From: Coriaria nepalensis
Lineage: Eukaryota > Streptophyta > Magnoliopsida > Cucurbitales > Coriariaceae
Length of the DNA: 64,000 nucleotides
Assembly (NCBI GenBank): GCA_027186245.1
Contig: CP114482.1
Span: 17,069,209-17,133,208 of the forward strand
Direction of reading: 5' to 3'
Shown piece after piece: positions 13,221 through 27,642 of this stretch. A program made the position numbers and the translations under genes. Numbering within the stretch: position 1 is the stretch's first letter; each line of letters begins with the position of its first letter. A model generated the notes under the pieces. It ran no database searches, had not been told where the DNA came from, and saw only the letters and a program-made list of their open reading frames with translations.

Positions 13221-16200
13221 TATTTTAGCATTTAAAACATGAGTTTCATGCATAACTTGCAAATGATCTATTGAAGGCAACTATGCATTTTTTTAGCCTT
13301 AAAGTCGTATAATTGCGTCTCTTCCAGTCATTAAATAATTCTAAATCACTTCGAACGTACTTCACACTTTAAACATGACTTCCATGCATAACTTGCAGTT
13401 GATCTATTGAAGGCAACAATACAATTGTTTAGCCTTAAAATCATGTCATTAAGTCTCCTGTAGTGATTAAATCCTTCAAAATAAATTGGAACGAATTCTA
13501 CTTTCGCCCTTCAAACATGATTTTCTTACATACCTTGCAATTAATCTATTGCAGACGACAATGCGTTATTTTGGCCTAAAAAAGCATATCATTCAGTCTT
13601 TTCATATCATTAAATTATTTGAAAGCACGTCGATCCAATTCTATTTTTGCATTTAAAACACGACTTTCATGCATAACTTGCAAATGATCTATTGAAGGCA
13701 ACTATGAATTTTTTTAGACTTAAAGTCGTAGAATTGCGTCTCTTTCAGTCATTAAATCATTCTAAATCACTTCGAACGAAATTCGCATTTTAAACATGAA
13801 TTTCATGCAGAACTTGCACTTGATCTATTGTAGGCAACAATGCCTTTGTTTAGCCTTAAAATCATGTCATTGAGTCTATTGTACTGATTAAATCATTCTA
13901 AATTAATTCGAACGAATTCGATTTCTGCCCTTCAAACATGATTTTCTTACACAACTTGCAAATAATCTATTGCAGACAACAGTGCATTATTTTAGAATTA
14001 AAATGCATATCATTCAGTCTTTTCATAACATTATATTATTTGAAAGCACATCGAACCAATTCTATTTTTGCATTTAAAACACGACTTTCATGCATAACTT
14101 GCAAATGATCTATTGAAGGCAACTATGCATTTTTTAGGACTTAAAGTCGTATAATTGCGTCTCTTTCAGTCATTAAATCATTCTAAATCACTTCGAACCA
14201 AATTCGCATTTTAAACATGAATTTCGTGCATAACTTGCACTTGATCTATTGTAGGCAACAATGCATTTGTTTAGCCTTAAAATCATGTCATTGAGTCTCT
14301 TGTAGTGATTAAGTCATTCTAAATAAATTCGAACGAATTCTATTTTCGCCCTTCAAACATGATTTTCTTACACAACTTGCAAATAATCTATTGCAGACAA
14401 CAGTGCATTATTTTAGAATTAAAATGCATATCATTCAGTCTTTTCATATCATTATATTATTTGAAAGCACATCGAACCAATTCTATTTTTGCATTTAAAA
14501 CATGAGTTTCATACATAACTTGCAAATGATCTATTGAAGGCAACTATGCATTTTTTGAGACTTAAAGTCGTATAATTGCATCTCTTTCAGTCATTAAATC
14601 ATTCTAAATCACTTCGAACGAAATTCGCATTTTAAACATGAATTTCGTGCATAACTTGCACTTGATCTATTGTAGGCAACAATGCATTTGTTTAGCCTTA
14701 AAATCATGTCATTGAGTCTCTTGTACTGATTAAATCATTCTAAATTAATTCGGACGAATTCGATTTTCGCCCTTCAAACATGATTTTCTTACATAACTTG
14801 CAATTAATCTATTGCAGACAACGATGCATTATTTTAGCCTGAAAAAGGATATCATTTAGTCTTTTCATATCATTAAATTATTTGAAAGCACGTCGAACCA
14901 ATTCTATTTTTGCATTTAAAACGCGACTTTCGTGCATAACTTGCAAAAGATCAATTGAAGGCAACTATGCATTTTTTTAGCCTTAAAGTCGTATAATTGC
15001 GTCTCTTTCAGTCATTAAATCATTCTAAATCACTTTGAACGAATGTCACACTTTAAACATGACTTCCATGCATAACTTGCACTTGATCTATAGAAGGCAA
15101 CAATGCAATTGTTTAGCCTTAAAATCATGTCATTGAGTCTCCTGTAGTGATTAGATCCTTCAAAATAAATTGGAACGAATTCTACTTTCGCCCTTCAAAC
15201 ATGATTTTCTTATATAACTTGCAATTAATCTATTGCAGACAAGAATGCATTATTTTGGCCAAAAAAAGCATATCATTCAGTCTTTTCATATCATTAAATT
15301 ATTTGAAAGCACGTCCAACCAATTCTATTTTTGCATTTAAAACACGACTTTCATGCATAACTTGCAAATGATCTATTGAAGGCAACTATGTATTTTTTTA
15401 GACTTAAATTCGTATCATTGCGTCCCTTTCAGTCATTAATACATTCTAAATCACTTCGAACGAAATTCGCATTTTAAACATGAATTTCGTGCAGAACTTG
15501 CACTTGATCTATTGTAGGCAATATTGCCTTTGTTTAGCCTTAAAATCATGTCATTGAGTCTCTTGTACTGATTAAATCATTCTAAATTAATTCGAACGAA
15601 TTCGATTTTCGCCCTTCAAACATGATTTTCTTACACAACTTGCAAATAATCTATTGCAGACAACAGTGCATTATTTTAGAATTAAAATGCATATCATTCA
15701 GTCTTTTCATATCATTATATTATTTGAAAGCACATCGAACCAATTCTATTTTTGCATTTAAAACACGGCTTTCATGCATAACTTGCAAATGATCTATTGA
15801 AGGCAACTATGCATTTTTTTAGACTTAAAGTCGTATACTTGCGTCTCTTTCAGTAATTAAATCATTCTAAATCACTTCGAACAAAATTTGCATTTTAAAC
15901 ATGAATTTCGTGCGTAACTTGCACTTGATCTATTGTAGGCAACAATGCATTTGTTTAGCCTTAAAATCATGTCATTGGGTCTCTTGTAGTGATTAAGTCA
16001 TTCTAAATAAATTCGAACGAATTCTATTTTCGCCCTTCAAACATGATTTTCTTACACAACTTGCAAATAATCTATTGCAGACAACAGTGCATTATTTTAG
16101 AATTAAAATGCATATCATTTAGTCTTTTCATATCATAATATTATTTGAAAGGACATCGAACGAATTCCATTTTTGCATTTAAAACACGAGTTTCATGCAT

Positions 16201-18060
16201 AACTTGCAAATGCTCTATTGAAGGCAACTATGCATTTTTTTGGACTTAAAGTCGTATAATTGCATCTCTTTCAGTCATTAAATCATTCTAAATCACTTCG
16301 AACCAAATTCGCATTTTAAACATCAATTTCGTGCATAACTTGCACTTGATCTATTGTAGGCAACAATGCATTTGTTTAGCCTTAAAATCATGTCATTGAG
16401 TCTCTTGTACTGATTAAATCATTCTAAATTAATTCGAACGAATTCGATTTTTGCCCTTTAAACATGATTTTCTTACATAACTTGCAATTAATCTATTGCA
16501 GACAACGATGCATTATTTTAGCCTGAAAAAGCATATCATTTAGCCTTTTCATATCATTAAATTATTTGAAAGCACGTCGAACCAATTCTATTTTTGCATT
16601 TAAAACACGACTTTCATGCATAACTTGCAAATGATCTATTGAAGGCAACTATGCATTTTTTTAGCCTTAAAGTCGTATAATTGCGTCTCTTCCAGTAATT
16701 AAATAATTCTAAATCACTTCGAACGTACTTCACACTTTAAACATGACTTCAATGCATAACTTGCAGTTGATCTATTGAAGGCAACAATACAATTGTTTAG
16801 GCTTAAAATCATGTCATTAAGTCTCCTGTAGTGATTAAATCCTTCAAAGTAAATTGGAACGAATTCTACTTTCGCCCTTCAAACATGATTTTCTTACATA
16901 CCTTGCAATTAATCTATTGCAGACAACAATGCGTTATTTTTGCCTAAAAAAGCATATCATTCAGTCTTTTCATATCATTAAATTATTTGAAAGCACGTCG
17001 AACCAATTCTATTTTGGCATTTAAAACACGACTTTCATGCATAACTTGCAAATGATCTATTGAAGCCAACTATGAATTTTTTTAGAGTTAAAGTCGTAGA
17101 ATTGCATCTCTTTCAGTCATTAAATCATTCTAAATCACTTCGAACGAAATTCGCATTTTAAACATGAACGTGCATAACTTGCACTTTATCTATTGTAGGC
17201 AACAATGCATTTGTTTAGCCTTAAAATCATGTCATTGAGTCTCTTGTACTGATTAAATCATTCTAAATTAATTCGAAGGAATTCGATTTTCGCCCTTCAA
17301 ACTTGATTTTCTTACATAACTTGCAATTAATCTATTGCAGACAACGATGCATTATTTTAGCCTGAAAAAGCATATCATTTAGTCTTTTCATATCATTAAA
17401 TTATTCGAAAGCACGTCGAACCAATTCTATTTTTGCATTTAAAACACGACTTTCATGCATAACTTGCAAATGATCTATTGAAGGCAACTATGAATTTTTT
17501 TAGACTTAAAGTCGTATAGTTGCGTCTCTTTCAGTCATTAAATCATTCTAAATCACTTCAAACCAAATTCGCATTTTAAACATGAATTTCGTGCATAACT
17601 TGCACTTGATCTATTGTAGGCAACAATGCATTTGTTTAGCCTTAAAATCATGTCATTGAGTCTCTTGTAGTGATTAAGTCATTCTAAATAAATTCGAACG
17701 AATTCTATTTTTCGCCCTTCAAACATGATTTTCTTACACAACTTGCAAATAATCTATTGCAGACAACAGTGCATTATTTTAGAATTAAAATGCATATCAT
17801 TCAGTCTTTTCATATCATTATATTATTTGAAAGCACATCGAACCCATTCTATTTTTGCATTTAAAACATGAGTTTCATGCATAACTTGCAAATGATCTAT
17901 TGAAGGCAACTATGCATTTTTTTAGACTTAAAGTCGTATAATTGCGTCTCTTTCAGTCATTAAATCATTCTAAATCACTTCGAACGAAATTCGCATTTTA
18001 AACATGAATTTTGAGCATAACTCGCACTTGATCTATTGTAGGCAACAATGCCTTTGTTTA
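13221..18060 (+). repeat. Mixed trimers with a further C2/gamma block
   Basis: About 11-12 trimers of mixed alpha, beta and gamma A subtypes. The C2/gamma block recurs at about 14.3-15.6 kb, 2947 bp after its previous copy (seven trimers). Local changes include a 3-bp loss at about 17,168 (GAACGTGCATAAC for GAATTTCGTGCATAAC). No gene or unique insert seen. Confidence 0.8.
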
Positions 18061-20385
18061 GCCTTAAAATCATGTCATTGAGTCTCTTGTACTGATTAAA
18101 TCATTCTAAATTAATTCGAACGAATTCGATTTTCGCCCTTCAAACATGATTTTCTTACACAACTTGCAAATAATCTATTGCAGACAACAGTGCATTATTT
18201 TAGAATTAAAATGCATATCATTCAGTTTTTTCATATCATTATATTATTTGAAAGCACATCGAACCAATTCTATTTTTGCATTTAAAACACAACTTTCATG
18301 CATAACTTGCAAATGATATATTGTAGGCAACAATGCATTTTTTAGGACTTAAAGTCGTATAATTGCGTCTCTTTCAGTCATTAAATCATTCTAAATCACT
18401 TCGAGCCAAATTCGCATTTTAAACATGAATTTCGTGCATAACTTGCACTTGATCTATTGTAGGCAACAATGCATTTGTTTAGCCTTAAAATCATGTCATT
18501 GAGTCTCTTGTAGTGATTAAGTCATTCTAAATAAGTTCGAACGAATTCTATTTTCGCCCTTCAAACATGATTTTCTTACACAACTTGCAAATAATCTATT
18601 GCAGACAACAGTGCATTATTTTAGAATTAAAATGCATATCAGTCAGTCTTTTCATATCATTATATTATTTGAAAGCACATCGAACCCATTCTATTTTTGC
18701 ATTTAAAACATGAGTTTCATGCATAACTTGCAAATGATCTATTGAAGGCAACTATGCATTTTTTTAGACTTAAAGTCGTATAATTGCGTCTCTTTCAGTC
18801 AGTAAATCATTCTAAATCACTTCGAACGAAATTCGCATTTTAAACATGAATTTCGAGCATAACTTGCACTTGATCTATTGTTGGCAACAATGCATTTGTT
18901 TAGCCTTAAAATCATGTCATTGAGTCTCTTGTACTGATTAAATCATTCTAAATTAATTCGAACGAATTCGATTTTCGCCCTTCAAACATGATTTTCTTAC
19001 ATAACTTGCAATTAATCTATTGCAGACAACGATGCATTATTTTAGCCTGAAAAAGCATATCATTTAGTCTTTTCATATAATTAAATTATTTGAAAGCACG
19101 TCGAACCAATTCTATTTTTGCATTTAAAACACGACTTTCGTGCATAACTTGCAAATGATCAATTGAAGGCAACTATGCATTTTTTTAGCCTTAAAGTCGT
19201 ATAATTGCGTCTCTTTCAGTCATTAAATCATTCTAAATCACTTTGAACGAACGTCACACTTTAAACATGACTTCCATGCATAACTTGCACTTGATCTATA
19301 GAAGGCAACAATGCAATTGTTTAGCCGTAAAATCATGTCATTGAGTCTCCTGTAGTGATTAAATCCTTCAAAATAAATTGGAACGAATTCTACTTTCGCC
19401 CTTCAAACATGATTTTCTTATATAACTTGCAATTAATCTATTGCAGACAAGAATGCATTATTTTGGCCAAAAAAAGCATATCATTCAGTCTTTTCATATC
19501 ATTAAATTATTTGAAAGCACGTCGAACCAATTCTATTTTTGCATTTAAAACACGACTTTCATGCATAACTTGCAAATGATCTATTGAAGGCAACTATGTA
19601 TTTTTTTAGACTTAAATTCGTATAATTGCGTCTCTTTCAGTCATTAATACATTCTAAATCACTTCGAACGAAATTCGCATTTTAAACATGAATTTCGTGC
19701 AGAACTTGCACTTGATCTATTGTAGGCAATATTGCCTTTGTTTAGCCTTAAAATCATGTCATTGAGTCTCTTGTACTGATTAAATCATTCTAAATTAATT
19801 CGAACGAGTTCGATTTTCGCCCTTCAAACATGATTTTCTTACACAACTTGCAAATAATCTATTGCAGACAACAGTGCATTATTTTAGAATTAAAATGCAT
19901 ATCATTCAGTCTTTTCATATCATTATATTATTTGAAAGCACATCGAACCAATTCTATTTTTGCATTTAAAACATGACTTTCATGCATAACTTGCAAATGA
20001 TCTATTGAAGGCAACTATGCATTTTTTTAGACTTAAAGTCGTATAATTGCGTCTCTTTCAGTAATTAAATCATTCTAAATCACTTCGAACCAAATTTGCA
20101 TTTTAAACATGAATTTCGTGCATAACTTGCACTTGATCTATTGTATGCAACAATGCATTTGTTTAGCCTTAAAATCATGTCATTGAGTGTCTTGAAGTGA
20201 TTAAGTCATTCTAAATAAATTCGAACGAATTCGATTTTCGCCCTTCAAACATGATTTTCTTACATAAATTGCAAATAATCTTTTGCAGACAACGATGCAT
20301 TATTTTAGACTGAAAAAGCATATCATTTAGTCTTTTCACGTCATTAAATTATTTGAAAGCACGTCGAACCAATTCTATTTTTGCA
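18061..20385 (+). repeat. Copy 1 of a ~2.3-kb block repeated 5,039 bp away
   Basis: Shares rare changes with 23.1-25.4 kb: ATAAGTTCGAACG at 18,531/23,570, CGAACCCATTC, TCGAGCATAAC, GTATGCAACAATGC, GAGTGTCTTGAAGTG. Part of it also matches 8.4-9.8 kb at offset 10,102. The last matching stretch is near 20,385, where the copies split at GCATTTAAAAC versus GCATGTAAAAC. Confidence 0.82.
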
Positions 20386-23060
20386 TTTAAAACACGACTT
20401 TCGTGCATAACTTGCAAATGATCAATTGAAGGCAACTATGCATTTTTTTAGCCTTAAAGTCGTATAATTGCGTCTCTTTCAGTCATTAAATCATTCTAAA
20501 TCACTTTGAACGAACGTCACACTTTAAACATGACTTCCATGCATAACTTGCACTTGATCTATAGAAGGCAACAATGCAATTGTTTAGCCTTAAAATCATC
20601 TCATTCAGTCTCCTGAGTGATTAAATCCTTCAAAATAAATTGGAACGAATTCTACTTTCGCCCTTCAAACATGATTTTCTCATATAACTTGCAATTAATC
20701 TATTGCAGACAAGAATGCATTATTTTGGCCAAAAAAAGCATATCATTCACTCTTTTCATATCATTAAATTATTTGAAAGCATGTCGAACCAATTCTATTT
20801 TTGCATTTAAAACACGACTTTCATGCATAACTTGCATATGATCTATTGAAGGCAACTATGCATTTTTTTAAACTTAAAGTCGTATAATTGCGTCTCTTTC
20901 AGTCATTAAATCATTCTAATTCACTTCGAATGAAATTCGCATTTTAAAAATGAATTTCGTGCATAACTTGCACTTGATCTATTGTAGGCAACAATGCATT
21001 TGTTTAGCCTTAAAATCATGTCATTGAGTCTCTTGTAGTGATTAAGTCATTCTAAATAAATTCGAACGAGTTCTATTTTCGCCCTTCAAACATGATTTTC
21101 TTACACAACTTGCAAATAATCTATTGCAGAGAACAGTGCATTATTTTAGAATTAAAATGCATATAATTCAGTCTTTTCATATCATTATATTATTTGAAAG
21201 CACATCAAACCAATTCTATTTTCGCATTTAAAACACGACTTTCATGCATAACTTGCAAATGATCTATTGAAGGCAACTACGCATTTTTTTAGACTGAAAG
21301 TCGTATAATTGCGTCTCTTTCAGTCATTAAATCATTCTAAATCACTTCGAATGAAATTCGCATTTTAAACATGAATTTCGGGCATAACTTGCACTTGATC
21401 TATTGTAGGCAACAATGCATTTGTTTAGCCTTAAAATCATGTGATTGAGTCTCTTGTAGTGATTAAGTCATTCTAAATAAATTCGAACGAATTCTATTTT
21501 CGCCCTTCAAACATGATTTTCTTACATAAATTGCAAATAATCTTTTGCAGACAATGATGCATTATTTTAGCCTGAAAAAGCATATCATTTAGTCTTTTCA
21601 TGTCATTAAATTATTTGAAAGCACGTCGAACCAATTCTATTTTTGCATTTATAACACGACTTTCGTGCATAACTTGCAAATGATCTATTGAAGGCAACAA
21701 TGCATTTTTTTAGCCTTAAAGTCGTATAATTGCGTCTCTTCCAGTCATTAAATCGTTCTAAATCACTCCGAACGAACTTCACACTTTAAACATGACTTCC
21801 ATGCATAACTTGCAGTTAATCTATTAAAGGCAACAATGCATTTGTTTAGCCTTAAAATCATGTCATTGAGTCTCCTGTACTGGTTAAATCATTCTAAATT
21901 AATTCGAATGAATTCGATTTTCGCCCTTCAAAGAGGATTTTCTTACATAACTTGCAATTAATCTATTGCAGACAACGATGCATTATTTTAGCTTGAAAAA
22001 GCATATCATTTAGCCTTTTCATATCGTTAAATTATTTGAAAGCACATCGAACCAATTCTATTTTTGCATGTAAAAACGACTTTCAAGCATAACTTGCAAA
22101 TGGTCTATTGAAGGCAACTATGTATTTTTTTAGACTTAAAGTCGTATAATTGTGTCTCTTTCAGTTATTAAATATATCTAAATCACTTCGAACGAAATTC
22201 GCATTTTAAACATGAATTTCATGCATGATCTATTGTAGGCAAGAATGCATTTGTTTAGCCTTAAAATCATGTCATTGAGTCTCTTGTACTGATTAAATCA
22301 TTCAAAATTAATTCGAACGAATTCGATTTTCGACCTTCAAACATGATTTTCTTACATAACTTGCAATTAATCTATTGCAGACAACGATGCATTATTTTAC
22401 CCTGAAAAAGCATATCATTTAGTCTTTTCATATCATTAAATTATTTGAAAGCACGTCGAACCAATTATATTTTTCCATTTAAAACTCGACTTTCGTGCAT
22501 AACTTGCAAATGATCTATTGAAGGCAACTATGCATTTTTTTAGCCTTAAAGTCGTATAATTGCGTCTCTTCCAATCATTAAATCGTTCTAAATCACTTCG
22601 AACGAACATCACACTTTAAACATGACTTCCATGCATAACTTGCACTTGATCTCTTGAAGGCAACAATGTAATTGTTTAGCCTTAAAATCATGTCATTAAG
22701 TCTCTTGTACTGATTAAATCCTTCAAAATAAATTGGAACGAATTCTACTTTCGCCCTTCAAACATGATTTTCTTACATAACTTGCAATTAATCTATTGCA
22801 GACAACGATGCATTATTTTAGCCTGAAAAAGCATATCATTTAGTCTTTTCATATAATTAAATTAGTTGAAAGCACGTCGAACCAATTCTATTTTTGCATT
22901 TAAAACACGACTTTCGTGCATAACTTGCAAATGATCTATTGAAGGCAACTATGCATTTTTTTACACTTAAAGTCGTATAATAGCGTCTCTTTCAGTCATT
23001 AAATCATTCTAAATCACTTCGAATGAAATTCGCATTTTAAACATGAATTTCGTGCATAAC
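20386..23060 (+). repeat. Divergent trimers between the two 5,039-offset blocks
   Basis: About six trimers, more varied than their neighbours. Private changes include AAAGAGGATTTTC (about 21,931), CTCCTGAGTGATT (about 20,611) and an 11-bp loss in monomer C near 22,224 that removes most of the ACTTGCA block (CATGCATGATCTATTG). All of it is still satellite. Confidence 0.8.
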
Positions 23061-25424
23061 TTGCACTTGATCTATTGTAGGCAACAATGCCTTTGTTTAG
23101 CCTTAAAATCATGTCATTGAGTCTCTTGTACTGATTAAATCATTCTAAATTAATTCGAACGAATTCGATTTTCGCCCTTCAAACATGATTTTCTTACACA
23201 ACTTGCAAATAATCTATTGCAGACAACAGTGCATTATTTTAGAATTAAAATGCATATCATTCAGTCTTTTCATATCATTATATTATTTGAAAGCACATCG
23301 AACCAATTCTATTTTTGCATTTAAAACACGACTTTCATCCATAACTTGCAAATGATATATTGTAGGCAACAATGCATTTTTTAGGACTTAAAGTCGTATA
23401 ATTGCGTCTCTTTCAGTCATTAAATCATTCTAAATCACTTCGAGCCAAATTCGCATTTTAAACATGAATTTCGTGCATAACTTGCACTTGATCTATTGTA
23501 GGCAACAATGCATTTGTTTAGCCTTAAAATCATGTCATTGAGTCTCTTGTAGTGATTAAGTCATTCTAAATAAGTTCGAACGAATTCTATTTTCGCCCTT
23601 CAAACATGATTTTCTTACACAACTTGCAAATAATCTATTGCAGACAACAGTGCATTATTTTAGAATTAAAATGCATATCATTCAGTCTTTTCATATCATT
23701 ATATTATTTGAAAGCACATCGAACCCATTCTATTTTTGCATTTAAAACATGAGTTTCATGCATAACTTGCAAATGATCTATTGAAGGCAACTATGCATTT
23801 TTTTAGACTTAAAGTCGTATAATTGCGTCTCTTTCAGTCAGTAAATCATTCCAAATCACTTCGAACGAAATTCGCATTTTAAACATGAATTTCGAGCATA
23901 ACTTGCACTTGATCTATTGTAGGCAACAATGCATTTGTTTAGCCTTAAAATCATGTCATTGAGTCTCTTGTACTGATTAAATCATTCTAAATTAATTCGA
24001 ACGAATTCGATTTTCGCCCTTCAAACATGATTTTCTTACATAACTTGCAATTAATCTATTGCAGACAACGATGCATTATTTTAGCCTGAAAAAGCATATC
24101 ATTTAGTCTTTTCATATAATTAAATTATTTGAAAGCACGTCGAACCAATTCTATTTTTGCATTTAAAACACGACTTTCGTGCATAACTTGCAAATGATCA
24201 ATTGAAGGCAACTATGCATTTTTTTGGCCTTAAAGTCGTATAATTGCGTCTCTTTCAGTCATTAAATCATTCTAAATCACTTTGAACGAACGTCACACTT
24301 TAAACATGACTTCCATGCATAACTTGCACTTGATCTATAGAAGGCAACAATGCAATTGTTTAGCCGTAAAATCATGTCATTGAGTCTGCTGTAGTGATTA
24401 AATCCTTCAAAATAAATTGGAACGAATTCTACTTTCGCCCTTCAAACATGATTTTCATAATAACTTGCAATTAATCTATTGCAGACAAGAATGCATTATT
24501 TTGGCCAAAAAAAGCATATCATTCAGTCTTTTCATATCATTAAATTATTTGAAAGCACGTCGAACCAATTCTATTTTTGCATTTAAAACACGACTTTCAT
24601 GCATAACTTGCAAATGATCTATTGAAGGCAACTATGTATTTTTTTAGACTTAAATTCGTATAATTGCGTCTCTTTCAGTCATTAATACATTCTAAATCAC
24701 TTCGAACGAAATTCGCATTTTAAACATGAATTTCGTGCAGAACTTGCACTTGATCTATTGTAGGCAATATTGCCTTTGTTTAGCCTTAAAATCATGTCAT
24801 TGAGTCTCTTGTACTGATTAAATCATTCTAAATTAATTCGAACGAGTTCGATTTTCGCCCTTCAAACATGATTTTCTTACACAACTTGCAAATAATCTAT
24901 TGCAGACAACAGTGCATTATTTTAGAATTAAAATGCATATCATTCAGTCTTTTCATATCATTATATTATTTGAAAGCACATCGAACCAATTCTATTTTTG
25001 CATTTAAAACATGACTTTCATGCATAACTTGCAAATGATCTATTGAAGGCAACTATGCATTTTTTTAGACTTAAAGTCGTATAATTGCGTCTCTTTCAGT
25101 AATTAAATCATTCTAAATCACTTCGAACCAAATTTGCATTTTAAACATGAATTTCGTGCATAACTTGCACTTGATCTATTGTATGCAACAATGCATTTGT
25201 TTAGCCTTAAAATCATGTCATTGAGTGTCTTGAAGTGATTAAGTCATTCTAAATAAATTCGAACGAATTCGATTTTCGCCCTTCAAACATGATTTTCTTA
25301 CATAAATTGCAAATAATCTTTTGCAGACAACGATGCATTATTTTAGACTGAAAAAGCATATCATTTAGTCTTTTCACGTCATTAAATTATTTGAAAGCAC
25401 GTCGAACCAATTCTATTTTTGCAT
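23061..25424 (+). repeat. Copy 2 of the ~2.3-kb block
   Basis: Matches 18,061-20,385 at offset 5,039 with scattered single-base differences, such as GAGTCTGCTG for GAGTCTCCTG. TTTTCATAATAAC replaces TTTTCTTATATAAC near 24,455, which shortens the open frame seen in other copies. The two blocks are not adjacent. Confidence 0.82.
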
Positions 25425-27560
25425 GTAAAACACGACTTTCAAGCATAACTTGCAAATGATCTATTGAAGGCAAGTATGTATTTTTTTAGACTTAAAGCCG
25501 TATAATTGCGTCTCTTTCAATCATTAAATCATTCGAAATCACTTCGAACGAAATTCGCATTTTAAACATGAATTTCGTGCATAACTTGCACTTGATCTAT
25601 TGTCGGCAACAATGCATTTGTTTAGCCTTAAAATCATGTCATTGAGTCTCTTGTACTGATTAAATCATTCAAAATTAATTCGAACGAATTCGATTTTCGC
25701 CCTTCAAACATGATTTTCTTACATAACTTGCAATTAATTTATTGCAGACAATGATGCATTATTTTAGCCTGAAAAAGCATATCATTTCTTTTCATATAAT
25801 TAAATTATTTGAAAGCACGTCGAACCAATTCTATTTTTGCATTTAAAACACGACTTTCGTGCATAACTTGCAAATGATCTATTGAAGGCAACTATGCATT
25901 TTTTTAGACTTAAATTCGTGTAATTGCGTCTCTTTCAGTCATTAAATCATTCTAAATCACTTCGAATGAAATTCGCATTTTAAACATGAATTTCGTGCAT
26001 AACTTGCACTTGATCTATTGTAGGCAACAATGCATTTGTTTAGCCTTAAAATCATGTCATTGAGTCTCTTGTAGTGATTAAGTCATTCTAAATAAATTCG
26101 AACGAGTTCTATTTTCGCCCTTCAAACATGATTTTCTTACACAACTTGCAAATAATCTATTGCAGACAACAGTGCATTATTTTAGAATTAAAATGCATAT
26201 AATTCAGTCTTTTCATATCATTATATTATTTGAAAGCAAATCGAACCAATTCGATTTTTGCATTTAAAACACGACTTTCATGCATAACTTGCAAATGATC
26301 TATTGAAGGCAACTATGCATTTTTTTAGACTTAAATTCGTATAATTGTGTCTCTTTCAGTTATTAAATATATCTAAATCACTTCGAACGAAATTCGCATT
26401 TTAAACATGAATTTCATGCATAACTTGCGCTTGATCTATTGTAGGCAAGAATGCATTTGTTTAGCCTTAAAATCATGTCATTGAGTCTCTTGTACTGATT
26501 AAATCATTCTAAATAAATTCGAACGAATTCGATTTTCGCCCTTCAAACATGATTTTCTTACATAAATTGCAAATAATCTTTTGCAGACAACGATGCATTA
26601 TTTTAGACTGAAAAAGCATATCATTTAGTCTTTTCACGTCATTAAATTATTTGAAAGCACGTCGAACCAATTCTATTTTTGCATGTAAAACACGACTTTC
26701 AAGCATAACTTGCAAATGATCTATTGAAGGCAAGTATGTATTTTTTTAGACTTAAAGCCGTATAATTGCGTCTCTTTCAAACATTAAATCATTCGAAATC
26801 ATTTCGAACGAAATTCGCATTTTAAACATGAATTTCGTGCATAACTTGCACTTGATCTATTGTAGGCAACAATGCATTTGTTTAGCCTTAAAATCATGTC
26901 ATTGAGTCTCGTGTACTGATTAAATCATTCAAAATTAATTCGAACGAATTCGATTTTCGCCCTTCAAACATGATTTTCTTACATAACTTGCAATTAATTT
27001 ATTGCAGACAACGATGCATTATTTTAGCCTGAAAAAGCATATCATTTCTTTTCATATAATTAAATTATTTGAAAGCACGTCGAACCAATTCTATTTTTGC
27101 ATTTAAAACACGACTTTCGTGCATAACTTGCAAATGATCTATTGAAGGCAACTATGCATTTTTTTAGACTTAAATTCGTGTAATTGCGTCTCTTCCAGTC
27201 ATTAAATCATTCTAAATCACTTCGAATGAAATTCGCATTTTAAACATGAATTTCGTGCATAACTTGCACTTGATCTATTGTAGGCAACAATGCATTTGTT
27301 TAGCCTTAAAATCATGTCATTGAGTCTCTTGTAGTGATTAAGTCATTCTAAATAAATTCGAACGAGTTCTATTTTCGCCCTTCAAACATGATTTTCTTAC
27401 ACAACTTGCAAATAATCTATTGCAGACAACAGTGCATTATTTTAGAATTAAAATGCATATCATTCAGTCTTTTCATATCATTATATTATTTGAAAGCACA
27501 TCGAACCAATTCGATTTTTGCATTTAAAACACGACTTTCATGCATAACTTGCAAATGATC
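25240..27560 (+). repeat. 1260-bp tandem duplication, two copies
   Basis: The markers ACATAAATTGCAAATAATC (at about 25,300 and 26,560) and ATCATTTCTTTTC (a 3-bp loss in A, about 25,780 and 27,040) repeat at exactly 1260. Copy 2 loses the match at about 27,560, which is also the crossover point of the hybrid B/C monomer. Confidence 0.85.
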
Positions 27561-27642
27561 TATTGTAGGCAACAATGAATTTGTTTAGCCTTAAAATCAT
27601 GTCATTGAGTCTCTTATAGTGATTAAGTCATTCTAAATAAAT
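27501..27642 (+). repeat. Hybrid B/C monomer, register break
   Basis: Starts as B (TCGAACCAATTC, then CTTGCAAATGATCTATTG) and continues as C (TAGGCAACAATG, TTTAGCCTTAAAATC, TTGAGTCTC). B and C share TGATCTATTG at the switch. The preceding A box is at 27,358 and the next at 27,643. This unit therefore has two monomers (285 bp), the only break in the trimer register I found before 43.6 kb. Confidence 0.88.
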
